NCBI GenBank assembly: GCA_029959085.1 | Contig: JARWIR010000010.1 | Span: 37,440,731-37,504,730 of the forward strand | Origin: Nemophila menziesii | Lineage: Eukaryota; Streptophyta; Magnoliopsida; Boraginales; Hydrophyllaceae | DNA: 64,000 bases | Direction of reading: 5' to 3' | Part shown: positions 1 through 10,491 of the stretch, piece after piece | Numbering within the stretch: position 1 is the first letter of the stretch | Layout of the letters: the number at the start of each line of letters is the position of its first letter | The notes under the pieces: model-generated | Databases searched by the model: none | What the model was told of the DNA's origin: nothing | What the model saw: only the letters and a program-made list of their open reading frames with translations | Program-made: the position numbers and the translations under genes

Positions 1-903
1 TGGCAGCTTTAAATGAATCTGAACATGGGCATATCAAGTGATTAATTAAAATGGTGGAAATTGAAATAAATATGCAAAAGGACTATTGTGCTAAGACCGG
101 AAAAGATAGGGACCAAAAAGTTGCCAAATGATCTTATTATAATTTTGGTCAGAAGAGACTATCTTGATAATGAACCATTATATTAGAGTAACACGTACAG
201 AAACATGATCAACTTAGTGAATTCTATAAACAGTATAAATTAGTCTATCATGCCTAATTGACCTGCATATACTAAGGCACCTAAATGTCACATGGGTACA
301 TTCGCTATATTTATGAAACACATGTATATATGGATATTTAGCAGTACAAATTATAAGCGGTGCAATTTACCCAAGGAATAACTACAAAGTATTTCCAATA
401 TTATATCTAATGCCAATTATTCAAACAACCTACACAACTTCTGCCCAGCTTTTAATTTGTTCATTCTCAGCCCTCTTTCATATGTATACAGGTGAAGATT
501 ATAAAAATCATAGCAGAAACGCAAAAATATATAGCCATACTCAATTAATTTGTAAGCATATATGTCTTTACTTGTACTTTCACAGTTCTACTCCCACATG
601 TATATAATCTAAAGATATAAAGTTCATATAAAAAAACCATACCCTATCAATTCATAAGCAAATATTACTATACATGTATATGTGTGTATATATATATTAG
701 AGTTAAACTTACAAATTTGAGTAGCACATCAATATCTCCTTTAATTCATCTCGATGATAGGAACAATCAGTGGATATCAGCTTCTAAATAATGGGAGGCA
801 GTGAACCATTTTTGTTAAATAATAGGTGAGATGTGTAATGCACAAACAATATTTTGGTTATCTTAGTTTCAGCGTATTGAATCAAATGATAAAAAAACAT
901 TAC
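1..903. other. 3' flank of CNL1, shared by all CNL copies
   Basis: No gene is supported here. The stretch is the downstream flank of the CNL gene at 1101-5276. It is recognisably homologous to about 34,150-34,990 and to 61,175-62,370; position 1 corresponds to 61,175. It is AT-rich and contains a short TA/TG run near 670-700. Its value is as a marker that the flanks were duplicated together with the CNL genes. The small open frame near 410-607 is not conserved as a frame in the other two copies. Confidence 0.75.
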
Positions 904-963
904 CTCTACCCATCAAATCATAGCTTCAGCGGATATTGAACCTTATATCCGATTAAAATCCAT
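904..963 (-). other. Putative 3' exon of CNL1
   Basis: On the minus strand the CNL1 reading frame reaches GAG followed by GTAATAG, a good splice donor (intron from 1112). A matching acceptor TTTTCCCCAG lies at 964-973. This gives a 149-nt intron and an exon from 963 to 904, which is again followed by a donor, GTAATG. Splicing would replace the unspliced ending VID by MDFNRI and a TAA stop. If the intron is retained the gene ends at 1101. The exon and both junctions are recognisable beside CNL2 (about 34,990-35,075), and more degenerately beside CNL3, where the acceptor lies in a changed context. This is inferred from junctions only; there is no transcript evidence. Confidence 0.45.
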
Positions 964-1100
964 CTGGGGAAAAGATTAAGTCTGCTTTTAGAATGGATTT
1001 TCTAGTCTCATGAATCAAAGAGGGGATAAATTGTATATGAAATAGTGAGAGGATACAAATAAATTAAAAACAGAAAGTCATCAACATGAATACTTGAGAT

Positions 1101-4100
1101 CTAATCTATTACCTCGATGTTTGGAATATGGGAAATCTTGTGCCACTCTGGGCCGCTTCCTCTGGTGCATCTCTCTTTCAAAAGGGGACACCTCCATATG
1201 CTCAATTTTCGGAGATTGGTGAGGCGCTGCATTGCTTTCGCGGATGGCATATACTTTAGATTCTCATTGACCGCAAGACGTAGAAAGGAAAGAGACTGGA
1301 TGTTACCCAGCCACTCTGGTAGAGCCTCCAATCCATTAAAATCACGTATCCATAAGGATGTCAATGAAGGGAGATACTGAAGTTGCTCAGGCAGAGACGT
1401 GAGTTTTGGCCACCCTCTTAGATTAAGCTCCATCAAAGAGCCGAAATAAAGATGTTTGTCTTCATTGTTCTTGTGAGGCCAAGAGAAAAAATCCATCTCC
1501 TCTGAGAAACGACCAATACTCAATTCTCTTAGGTTGGGCAGACGCTCAAGACCATCTATCCGTTGAATAGATTTATTACCTAAACATTTCACAGTCTCAA
1601 GTGACATGCACGATTGAATTCCTATAGGTAATTCAGTCAACCGCTTGTTTTCTTTAATTGAGAACTTCTTAAGAGAAGTGAGGCCTTGAAGTGATACAAT
1701 TGTAGTCAATGTCTCATTTCCTTCAATTGATAACTCCTTGAGAGAAGTAAGACCATGAAATGATGGAAATTCAGTCAACCGCTTGTTTTCTTTAATTGAG
1801 AACTTCTTAAGAGAAGTGAGGCCTTGAAGTGATACAATTGTAGTCAATGTCTCATTTCCTTCAATTGATAACTCCTTGAGAGAAGTAAGACCATGAAATG
1901 ATGGAAATTCAGTCAACCGCTTGTTTTCTTTAATTGAGAACTTCTTAAGAGAAGTGAGGCCTTGAAGTGATACAATTGTAGTCAATGTCTCATTTCCTTC
2001 AATTGATAACTCCTTGAGAGAAGTAAGACCATGAAATGATGGAAATTCAGTCAACCTCTTGTTTCCTTTGACTGTTAACTTCATAAGAGACGAGAGGCCT
2101 TCAAGGGATACAATTGCAGTCAACTTCTCATTTCCTACAATTGATAACTCCGTAAGCGATGAGAGAACTTGAAGCGATGGTATGTCAATTTTTGTAATTG
2201 ATAACTTTGTAAGAGACGAGTGGCCTTCAAGTGATACAATTTTATTCAACTTCTGGTTTCCTCCAATTGATAACTCCGTAAGAGAGGTGAGTCCTTGAAG
2301 TGATGGAATTTCAGTCAACTGCTCATTTCCTTCAATTGATAACTCTGCAACAGATGAGAGGCCTTCAAGTGATACAATTTTAGTCAACTTCTCATTCCTT
2401 TCAATTGATAACTTTGTAAGAGAAGTGAGTCCTTGAAGCGATGGAATTTCAGTCAACTGCTTATTTCCTTCAATTGATAACTCTGCAAGAGATGAGAGGC
2501 CTTCAAGTGATACAATTTTAGTCATCTTCTCATTTCCTTTCATTGATAACTTTGTAAGAGAAGTGAGGCCCTGAAGCGATGGAATTTTAGTCAACTGCTT
2601 ATTTCTTTTAATTGATAACTCTGCAAGAGATGTGAGGCCTGTAAGAAATGGTAGATCAAACAGCTTTTCACAACTAATAACTTCCAACCTCCTCAAATGA
2701 GGAAATGATTGAAGAGAAGGTGATAGTTGTTCTACTCCTAACCATTCTTCTAAACTACTCATAGAATCCATACTAAACTCTTCAAGTGCCGGAAATGCAC
2801 AACTTGTAAGGTTAAGATCGCCAGTGCAGCCGTAGAATTCTGCTCCGATACGCTTCACGTTCTTCAATCCATATAGTCTTACCTTCAGGAGATGAGGAAG
2901 GTGTCCAATAGATGGGAGTTGCTCCACTAATTCACAATCATTTAATTCGATTTCCATCAAATTAATTAGCAGCCTGCTATTTGTTGTCATCCAAAATGAA
3001 AATCTCAAACCCTTAAAACCTTCAATTTTTAAGGTTTTCAAAAATGAGTGAGGTATAAGACCTTCAAGAACACCTTCCTGATTTACGGCCTCTCTTACAG
3101 AATAAGTCCAACAAAGTTCTAAATGGTGGATCTTGACTTTTTTAGCTATATTTGTCTTTCGTGCTTCCTCCTCATTCATCACCTTATCAAGCCCTTTAAT
3201 ACAGAGACTACCTCTTAAGTTATTCTGGTTCTCTAACTCATCAATATTACAACCCTTTTCATTACTCACAATAAAGTGAGTCAAAGTTTGGAGATGAACC
3301 AAATGTTTTATTCCCACAACCATGCACCTGAAGTTATTATCCATATAAATATGTCTCAAGTTAATCAAAGTACCTACGTATAAAACTTCTTGCTCAAAAG
3401 CCCATGGAAGTCTTAAGGTTTGTAAATTGTAAAGCTTGATATAAGAATCAGGTAGTGCTGTAATACGAGAACCTTCCATGTCCAGATTTCTTAAAAGTTT
3501 CAGCTTCCCTATTGATATGGGCAATTCTTTAACTTCCCTGGCGCTAAATATTAAACTTCGGAGATACCCAAATTTTGACAACACAATTGTGTTGGAGGGC
3601 TTGACTCCCCAGGGTAAACTCAAACGTAGTGTTCTAATCTTTGAAGATATTCCTTTGGGTATATCTGTATCTATTACTGATACGTGTACAGCTTCGTCCA
3701 TAGCTTTGTCGATATCATTGGCATTACAACTTTTCTCCATTGTGAAACAATAATCTTTCGATACTTGCAACGCGAAGTCATGAACAATATCGTGCATCTT
3801 ATAAGACCAAGTCCTATTATCTCCGTCATAACTAGGCTCTTGCAACAAAGAATTCCACAGCAGAATGTCAAAGTAGGTGCTTCCCAAGTCCTCCATTTGT
3901 AAAGCACTACCCTTAGGAGGATTTAGAAACCCGTGTGCCATCCATTGTTGTATAAGACTTTCTCTTTCCAATTTCGTATCCTTTGGAAATATTGAACAAT
4001 ACGCAAAACATTGTTTCAAAGGTAATGAATCCAAATGATCGTAACTCAACTTTATGCACGACATTACTCCTCCTCCTTGTTGATTTTCAGTTGATCCCCA

Positions 4101-5276
4101 TATATCACTTTTTTCTATACTCAACCAATCACTTATATCTTTTCTAGAGTAGAGCAAACCTCCCAATACCTTAATCGCCAGTGGCACACCACAGCATTTG
4201 TTTACCATCATTTTTCCTATAGCCACGAAATCTGGAGTCTCCACCACTCCACCCTCTGCAAATGCTCTTTTCTTAAATAAACACCAACTGTCCTCATCTA
4301 ACAACTTGTTTAAATCATGAGTTTGAGATGCACGCATGATTGAAACAACGTTTTTGCTACGTGTTGTTACCAGGATTTTGGTTCCTTTAGATCCACTTAT
4401 CTCTAGCAAATCAGTTTTCAGTAGCTCCCATTTTTGTTGATCCTCATTCCATACATCATCAAAAACAACAAGATATCTTTTACCCTTTAGAGTTTCTTGA
4501 AGTTTCCTGATTAATGATTCCCTAGTTGTCAAATTAGGATTTGTTTGGGTTAAAGACTGCACCATATCACCTAAGAGCCTCTCGATTTTGAAATCATCAG
4601 AAATACACACCCATACTTTTTCATCAAAATGGTTCACCACTTTATCATGTTTGTAGACTAATTGAGCAAGGGTCGTTTTCCCTTGCCCACCCATCCCAAC
4701 TATGGCAGTGAGTGCAATATTCTCTTCATTGTTTGCACTTACAAGCATGTCCACTACTTTTGCCACATCATCATCTCTTCCGACTATATCTGACTCTTGG
4801 ACAGCAGGACTAGTCCCTCGATCCATTTTAATTTCTGAACTTGAATTTAGAACATTAATCAACCCATATATCCCTCCTTGTTCACTCACACGTTTTAATT
4901 CAGAATTGATAGCCTTAACCTTATGAGCTATCTTAAGGTGGAACGGAATGTTTTTTACCCGAGAAAAGATGTTGGGTACCTTGATGTCCCGTGGGATATT
5001 ATGGTGAAGAAGTTTGTAGTTGTACTCTTCCAATATGTTCTCAGCATCAAACAATACAACTTTGAGTTCTTTAAACCAACTTTGTACAGCCATCGAGTTG
5101 ATATCCTTGTTGTGAACATCAGCAAGGAGATCTTGAATGATCTTAACATCTCCAGCCTTGAGTTTTGCGAGAGATTCTTTGCAACCGGAAAAAAGACTGA
5201 TTTCTTCAGTCGCAAAGGAAAGTGCCTGATTGAGAAGATTTTCCGTGACAACCCCAATTAAAAATTCAACCGCCAT
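1101..5276 (-). CDS. CC-NB-ARC-LRR disease resistance protein (CNL1), intact
   Basis: Intracellular immune receptor of the CNL class. Such proteins bind ATP/ADP through NB-ARC and recognise pathogen effectors, directly or via a guarded host protein. The frame is a single open exon of 1391 codons starting at ATG 5276 ([10 protein letters not shown]); a longer reading from 5291 would need a TTG start. In order: Rx-type coiled coil (about 1-160, with an EDVID-like region at [19 protein letters not shown]); P-loop GMGGQGKTT (194-202); kinase-2 LVVFDDVW (269-276); [15 protein letters not shown] (298-307); GLPL-type [11 protein letters not shown] (362-372); [14 protein letters not shown] (494-496). 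A long LRR follows, with fifteen units of about 23 residues of the form GLTSLxELSIxGNxxLTxIxSLx. All nucleotide-binding motifs look functional. Two paralogues, both broken, lie on the same strand at 35190-38420 and 62577-64000. The target pathogen cannot be inferred. Confidence 0.95.
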   Translation of the reverse strand: MAVEFLIGVVTENLLNQALSFATEEISLFSGCKESLAKLKAGDVKIIQDLLADVHNKDINSMAVQSWFKELKVVLFDAENILEEYNYKLLHHNIPRDIKVPNIFSRVKNIPFHLKIAHKVKAINSELKRVSEQGGIYGLINVLNSSSEIKMDRGTSPAVQESDIVGRDDDVAKVVDMLVSANNEENIALTAIVGMGGQGKTTLAQLVYKHDKVVNHFDEKVWVCISDDFKIERLLGDMVQSLTQTNPNLTTRESLIRKLQETLKGKRYLVVFDDVWNEDQQKWELLKTDLLEISGSKGTKILVTTRSKNVVSIMRASQTHDLNKLLDEDSWCLFKKRAFAEGGVVETPDFVAIGKMMVNKCCGVPLAIKVLGGLLYSRKDISDWLSIEKSDIWGSTENQQGGGVMSCIKLSYDHLDSLPLKQCFAYCSIFPKDTKLERESLIQQWMAHGFLNPPKGSALQMEDLGSTYFDILLWNSLLQEPSYDGDNRTWSYKMHDIVHDFALQVSKDYCFTMEKSCNANDIDKAMDEAVHVSVIDTDIPKGISSKIRTLRLSLPWGVKPSNTIVLSKFGYLRSLIFSAREVKELPISIGKLKLLRNLDMEGSRITALPDSYIKLYNLQTLRLPWAFEQEVLYVGTLINLRHIYMDNNFRCMVVGIKHLVHLQTLTHFIVSNEKGCNIDELENQNNLRGSLCIKGLDKVMNEEEARKTNIAKKVKIHHLELCWTYSVREAVNQEGVLEGLIPHSFLKTLKIEGFKGLRFSFWMTTNSRLLINLMEIELNDCELVEQLPSIGHLPHLLKVRLYGLKNVKRIGAEFYGCTGDLNLTSCAFPALEEFSMDSMSSLEEWLGVEQLSPSLQSFPHLRRLEVISCEKLFDLPFLTGLTSLAELSIKRNKQLTKIPSLQGLTSLTKLSMKGNEKMTKIVSLEGLSSLAELSIEGNKQLTEIPSLQGLTSLTKLSIERNEKLTKIVSLEGLSSVAELSIEGNEQLTEIPSLQGLTSLTELSIGGNQKLNKIVSLEGHSSLTKLSITKIDIPSLQVLSSLTELSIVGNEKLTAIVSLEGLSSLMKLTVKGNKRLTEFPSFHGLTSLKELSIEGNETLTTIVSLQGLTSLKKFSIKENKRLTEFPSFHGLTSLKELSIEGNETLTTIVSLQGLTSLKKFSIKENKRLTEFPSFHGLTSLKELSIEGNETLTTIVSLQGLTSLKKFSIKENKRLTELPIGIQSCMSLETVKCLGNKSIQRIDGLERLPNLRELSIGRFSEEMDFFSWPHKNNEDKHLYFGSLMELNLRGWPKLTSLPEQLQYLPSLTSLWIRDFNGLEALPEWLGNIQSLSFLRLAVNENLKYMPSAKAMQRLTNLRKLSIWRCPLLKERCTRGSGPEWHKISHIPNIEVID
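1644..2057 (-). repeat. Three tandem copies of a 138-bp LRR-coding unit
   Basis: Unit starts at 1644, 1782 and 1920 are exactly 138 bp apart. Read base by base, the three copies are the same except at the extreme end of the last one. Each encodes 46 residues, that is two 23-residue leucine-rich repeats ([18 protein letters not shown] followed by [25 protein letters not shown]). Neighbouring LRR units in the gene differ from each other, so this triplication is young or kept uniform by gene conversion. It keeps the reading frame. Confidence 0.95.
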
Positions 5277-5693
5277 CTTGAGTTTTTGCAAGGATGGTAA
5301 GAAAGAAATGAATAGGAAAATGAATTATTGCTTTGTGAGAGAAATGATTGTTAGCGTCAAAGCTTATTACAAGATAATTCTAGGAAAAAACATAAAAAAC
5401 ATTATATTATTGAATGAACCAGCAAGTATGGCCATGGCCCATGTGAACGTATAAGATGCTGGAGAATATACCATCTGCGACTTAATCTTTAATATTACTT
5501 TTTGGTTGCTTCCGAGCAGCCAGGTTTTACCAGTCCAAAAGATAAAGAGCAGAAATTTCAATGCGGCAAAGAATAAAGGGTGAATGATAGGTAGTACTAG
5601 ATTTTCATATTAACCAAATAGTAACACACTAAAAAAACTCAATATCTTTATATAATTAAAAAACAATAAAAAAAAAATATTGAGTGTTGATAT
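5277..5693. other. 5' flank of CNL1
   Basis: Putative promoter and leader of the minus-strand CNL1. The first 160 bases are homologous to 38,421-38,580 upstream of CNL2. At the equivalent place CNL2 has TGTATATATG, a good TATA-like box, while CNL1 reads TGTAATAAG. CNL1 has one TTTGACG, a W-box-like core, nearby. Beyond about 5450 the two flanks diverge. I see no other gene or clear element before the transposon that begins at 5703. Confidence 0.4.
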
Positions 5694-5702
5694 TATTTAT
5701 TT

Positions 5703-6086
5703 GAGCAAATTCCATTTTTGGGCCATTACCTATGGCCTAAAAATATTTTTAAGCCAAACGTTTCAAAAGTCACATTTTTAGGCCAAACGTATTCAAAACG
5801 CCCATTTTTAGGCCATTTCACTAATCTCATAAGATATTTTATTAATTCTAAGGACAATTTAGGCATTTTAAATAAACTATATGTTTATTTGGCCGCATCA
5901 CAAACTAGAAACTCGGTCTAAAGTGTCCAAATTGTCCTTAAAATCAATGAAATATCTCATGAAATTAGTGAAATGGCCTAAAAATGGGCGTTTTGAATAC
6001 GTTTGGCCTAAAAATGTGACATTTGAAACGTTTGGCCTAAAAATGTTTTTAGGTCATAGGTAATGGCCTAAAAATGGGATTTCCTC
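5703..6086. mobile_element. Mutator-like MITE, 384 bp, with 9-bp TSD
   Basis: The element is flanked by perfect 9-bp direct repeats TATTTATTT at 5694-5702 and 6087-6095. It starts GAGCAAATTCCATTTTTGGG and its reverse complement starts GAGGAAATCCCATTTTTAGG. The inverted arms run about 160 bp and carry repeated GGCCTAAAAATG motifs, leaving a short central spacer. Long TIRs starting with G plus a 9-bp target duplication are the signature of Mutator-like elements. It encodes nothing, so it must depend on a transposase in trans. The small open frames inside are by-products of the arms. Confidence 0.9.
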
Positions 6087-6158
6087 TATTTATTTCATGC
6101 AACTATCTATAGACCATTGACCATCACCGCACCATGAAATATTAGAAAAAAAATATAA

Positions 6159-7118
6159 GGGGTAATTAGAGATAAATGCCTCCTTAATGATGTCTTTAAT
6201 TTTTTTAAGCCTTTAATTTTCTTATTTAGAGATAAATGCCTAATAGAACAATTATTTATAGAAAACATCCCCTTTATATTTTTTATACCTATACGATCCT
6301 TATTATTAAATATATTATTTTTATTTTTAATACAATATTTATTTTTAAATCTTAAACAAATAATAGTGTATTTCCACCACACCACCACCACCACCACCAC
6401 CTCCACCATCACAACCACCACCACCACCACTACAGCCACCACAACCATCACCACCTCCACCACCACAACCACCACCATCACCACCTACTACTAATTTCAT
6501 CACACGCGCGCGTCCGTGAATTTTTTATAAATCTCCATAACTAATTCAAAAAAAAATCAGAAAAATCGAAAAAAATCATATTTGGATAAATCAAATTAAT
6601 AATTACGTCTATGATTTTTTTCGGAATTTTCGGAATTTTTTGGTTTTTTTGATTTTTTTTTTTTAATTTTTTAATTCGCGGAACATGGAATTCCATGTTT
6701 TAAACAAATTCACGGAAAACAAATTCCTTATATCAAAACATGGAATTCCATGTTTAAAACATGGAATTTTATGTTTTAAACATGATATTCCATGTTCTGC
6801 GAATTAAAAAATTCAAAAAAATTCAAAAAAATCAAAAAAATCTGAAGAAAACCATAGACGTAAATATTAATTTGCTTTATCCAAATATATAAATTTTTGA
6901 TTTTTTTGATTTTTTTTAGAATTAGTTATGACGTTTTAAAAAAAAAATCACGGACGCGCGCGTGTGTTTATTAGTTTTTGTTTTGTTTTTTCTAATTTCT
7001 TTTTTTTAATTGTTAATTATAAGGGTAGTTTGAGATGAGACTGTTTTCTATAAAAAATCTTATTATAGACATTTTTTTTAAATAAATTTTTTAATAGGTA
7101 TTAATCTCTCATTGGCTC
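6159..7118. mobile_element. Mutator-like non-autonomous element M2, 960 bp, with 9-bp TSD
   Basis: Perfect 9-bp direct repeats AAAATATAA lie at 6150-6158 and 7119-7127. The left end starts GGGGTAATTAGAGATAAATG and the right end, reversed, GAGCCAATGAGAGATTAATA. Inside, a CCA-rich run (about 6373-6485) is followed by inverted arms marked by CACACGCGCGCG and GTCCGTGA. These close on a centre (6670-6810) holding several copies of the palindrome AAACATGGAATTCCATGTTT or its variants. There is no coding capacity; the valine-rich frame opposite the CCA run is spurious. The same organisation recurs at 48737-49954 and 50157-53573, so this is one family. Confidence 0.88.
6373..6485. repeat. CCA-rich trinucleotide run
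   Basis: Imperfect (CCA)n tract inside element M2. The related element at 48737-49954 has the reverse-complement GGT tract in the matching position. Confidence 0.85.
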
Positions 7119-7127
7119 AAAATATAA

Positions 7128-8519
7128 AGTATCAGAAATAATATGAAATATCAAAAAAAATATAAAGTATCAGAAAAATAATATAAAATATCAGATAAAA
7201 CCTATGGAGTATCGGAAATTTTAACGAGTACTCGTAAAAAACATGAAATACTCATTAAAAAGAAAACAAAGTATAATAAAAATATGGAGTACTCATTAAA
7301 TTTATTTCATTAATAATCAAATAAAAATTACATAAGAGATTACAAAAAGAAATGGTAGGCTTCGAGCTTAACTGCTTCTTCAATGGTATTGTTGGATTTC
7401 CGGTGGTTTCTCCAACAAGCTCAACTGTTTCTTCATGGAGGCTCCAATAGCGTGGGTGCGTGATAATGAAGAGAGAGATTACATTTCTGATTTAGAAATT
7501 AGAGTTTAATAATTAATATATACTGGCGAAAAAAAGTATAATGCTAAAAAAGATTTTAACTTGTAATGTTAAATATTATTAGAGGACTTTGATAAAAAAA
7601 AAAAAAACAGAATATAAAAGAGCATAAAAAATATTTTCAAAAAAATATTTTCAAAACCCATTACAGAATAACATAATAATATGATAGGCTAAAGAATGGA
7701 CAGCGGCTTCTTCTATGATAGACAAGTAGCCTACAAAACCAATTAAACAGTGACACGTAACGTACTTTTATTAATTGTTCTTTAATCATTTATATTGTCA
7801 TACTATAATATTGTATTACTTCTATAAATATTATAATTAAAAAGAACAATATTCAATTAATTACACACAAGTAAAATTATTCCTAATTAACTACAATTTC
7901 AAATTAATTTTCAATTAATAACAAAAAATTAGAAAAACAACCATAAACCTATTAATTATTATTTTAATTATATATATTATTTAATTCTTATTATCTTCAC
8001 TATTTTTAATATATAATATTTATTTTATTTACCACCACCACTACCCCCACCACCATCTCATCACCATCACCCATCCCCCAACACCACCACCCACCCCCAA
8101 CCCAACCACTACCCCCATCTCCGCACCACCACCACCACTTCCACAATTATTTACCACCAATCACCACCAACTAATTTCATCACACGCGCGCATTTGTGAA
8201 GGTTTTTAAAAAAATCATACTAATTCTAAAAAAATCGTAAAAATAAAAAAATTATATTTTTGGACAAGACAAATTAATATTTATGTCTATGAATTTTTTT
8301 GATTTTGTTTGAATTTTTTTATTTTTTTTTACTTTTTTTTTTATTTTTAAATTTCGATAATCCGTGTTATGTGTCGGTATAACATACAACGAAAAATTTC
8401 AATTCCACAAAAAAAGCGCGTCCGTGATTTTTTTTATAAAAAATCATAATTAAATAAAAAAAATTAAAAAATTAAAAATTGTATTTTTTGACGAGGCAAG
8501 TATATATCTACATCAGAGA
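7128..8519. repeat. AT-rich spacer with a degraded relative of the M2 family
   Basis: No gene is supported. From about 8030 a CCA/CCC-rich run is followed by ACTAATTTCATCACACGCGCG at 8170-8190, then a poly-A/T stretch and an inverted GCGCGTCCGTGATTTTTTTT near 8413-8433. This is the same internal plan as element M2, but I could not find clean termini or a target duplication. 7128-7330 is rich in short GAGTACTC-like and TATCGGAAA motifs. Confidence 0.45.
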
Positions 8520-9105
8520 TCTTTTTTGATTTGTTTTATATTTAAATTTCGATGTTCAGTTGTATGTGTTCCTATAATACACAAAAATATATTTATGTAT
8601 TCCTGTAACACACAAAATTATAGAATCAATCTAAATCATTCTCTTCTTTAACAAAATCATTTTTTTCCCTCTTATTAGTCACATATACAACATTTGCACT
8701 CGTTTTTATCTTGATGTATTAACTTTTTGTCCAACCCTTTTTTGTTATTTTCTGTGTTGATGTAATACACAATACAGTCATTTGTGTAATACGGTAACAC
8801 ACAAATTCATTTTTTCTCTTCCAGTCAAACCGATCGATTCGTGTGTTTATGTGATACACAAAATCACAGATTGAAAAGGGCCTGACTAAAAGAGATTACA
8901 TGATTTTGTGTGTTTCTGTAATACACAAATAATTGGTTTGTGTATTAGATCAACACACAAAATAACAAAAATAGGTTGGACAAATAGATAATACATCAAG
9001 ATAGTAGAAAAACAAGTAAAAATAGGGTATATGCAATTAATAAAGAGAAAAAATAGGGTGTATGCAGTCATTTTATGTGTTCCTAGAATACACAAAAATA
9101 TACGC
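8520..9105. repeat. Foldback element with repeated TGTGTTxCTGTAATACACA motif
   Basis: The left arm (about 8695-8790: TTTTTATCTTGATGTATTAA, then TTTTTGTCCAACC) is the reverse complement, imperfectly, of the right arm (about 8925-9015: GGTTGGACAAATAGATAATA, then CATCAAGATAG). Both arms and the loop carry a recurrent imperfect palindrome of the form TGTGTTxCTGTAATACACAAA at about 8570, 8600, 8755, 8845, 8910, 8945 and 9078. No target duplication was found. No coding sequence is seen. Confidence 0.6.
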
Positions 9106-10440
9106 CCAAGAGTTTTCTAATTTCTTCAATCCAATATTCGTTTGGTCCTCTCGCTTTTTCGTTTGATGGACTATACTTACCGCTTCACTCGCATCAGTTT
9201 CTATCTCAAGCACGCCAATTCCAAGATTCACCGCCATTTTTATCCCTTCCAGTAACGCCACCAGTTCCGCCTCCAAGCTAGATGAACACTTAACTTCCCT
9301 CGCGAATCATTTTACACAATTCCCTTCTGTATCTCTTAACAAACCTTCGGTTTCTCCTATCCTTTTTCGCGCTAAAAAACTACCATCCGTGTTGAGTTTC
9401 AAACTCTCTTTAGGCTTGTCATCCAACCAATTACACTCTATCCTTGCTTACTAACGCCCCTCCTTTTTGTGCCCTCGAAGCTTTTAGAAATCCAACTGCT
9501 TTTCATTTGGCTATTTTAATTAAAATATCTTCATTTGGAAACGAAATGTTGTTGAAAGCGACATCATTTCTCGCATTCCAAATCGTAACAATCATCGCAC
9601 TAAAGAATACACTTCCATTCTATCCCATCAAAAAGTCCTTTTGTTGTTACATTCTTATTCCACCAATTTATTTCTCGGTTCTGACCTGCTGCTGAAATCT
9701 CCGCCTCCCTTCTGCTGCTGCTGATCTGTAGTATTCCAAATTCTGAAGTCTAATCTGTGTTGCAATTCGTGACTCCCGACCCTAGCATGTGTATCTCTAC
9801 TTTGGCTAAACAAATTTTCTAGATCACTAAGTTGCAAATTCTGAAATCCCTGTAACAACATATTTCCAAAATTGCCTTCACTAGTCCCTGTGGTATTGAT
9901 CCTCTCCAACTCCTCTATATTTCTTCCCGGTCTATTTCGAATTTCACCCCCCTCTGTTACCATCCTTCATAAATAGAGCTCCCCATTTCGCCCTATTCCT
10001 TCCTCGTTAGGCGAAGCACTACTGACCCCACCTGATGCCTGTCCTCTATTTCCAAAATTATACTCACTGGTCCCTGCATTATTTTCTCTCCCTAATTCTT
10101 CCATATCTCCCTCCAACCTTTTACCATAAACCACTTCCGCTGCTGCCCATCTTCTCGACTCCCTTTCACCATTTAGCTTCCTACCAAAAATTGCCCCTAT
10201 TACACTACTACACCCTGCTGCTCTCATTCCCAACTCTTCCTCATTTAAACCATTTCCCACATCCATGGAATTTCTTGTATGATTTCTTCCCCGGTGTATT
10301 TCCTGTCGGATTTTACACCAAAATCTGCTGACCTGGCAACACTCCTTGAAGATATGAAAAGCACTCTCCTCACTTAAACCACACCAAGGACACAAGCCCG
10401 ACACTTCCATGCCTTTTTAAAAAAAAAATCTTACCCGTAG
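9106..10440 (-). mobile_element. LINE remnant: zinc-binding and RNase H-like regions
   Basis: Read on the minus strand, this is the 3' part of a plant non-LTR retrotransposon polyprotein. It starts with a zf-RVT-like region at 10,300-10,400 (CPWCGLSEESAFHIFKECC). Next is a linker of the kind usually found between these domains (AMIVTIWNARNDVAF near 9,540-9,590). It ends with an RNase H-like piece (EAELVALLEGIKMAVNLGIG, then EIETDASEAVSIV at 9,130-9,276). Between them an acidic, glycine-rich stretch is present twice (EELGRENNAGTSEYNFGN and EELERINTTGTSEGNFGN), so a partial internal duplication has occurred. The frame is broken several times. No reverse transcriptase core is present: a 5'-truncated dead copy. 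Confidence 0.75.
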
Positions 10441-10491
10441 CTAATCGCTCCTGGACAACCTCAATTTCCATATTTTATCCCATGCAATACA

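Noticed and set aside
410..607. 65-codon frame at the start of the window
   Set aside because: The homologous flanks near 34,540 and 61,590 do not keep the frame.
5277..5291. CNL1 start five codons upstream (MQKLK)
   Set aside because: The codon at 5291 is TTG. The first ATG is at 5276 and gives the usual MAVEFLIG start. The same applies to CNL2 (38,435 versus 38,420).
6107..6484. Valine-rich 125-codon frame
   Set aside because: It is the reverse reading of a CCA trinucleotide run inside element M2.
10035..10331. 98-codon plus-strand frame
   Set aside because: Antisense shadow of the LINE polyprotein remnant.
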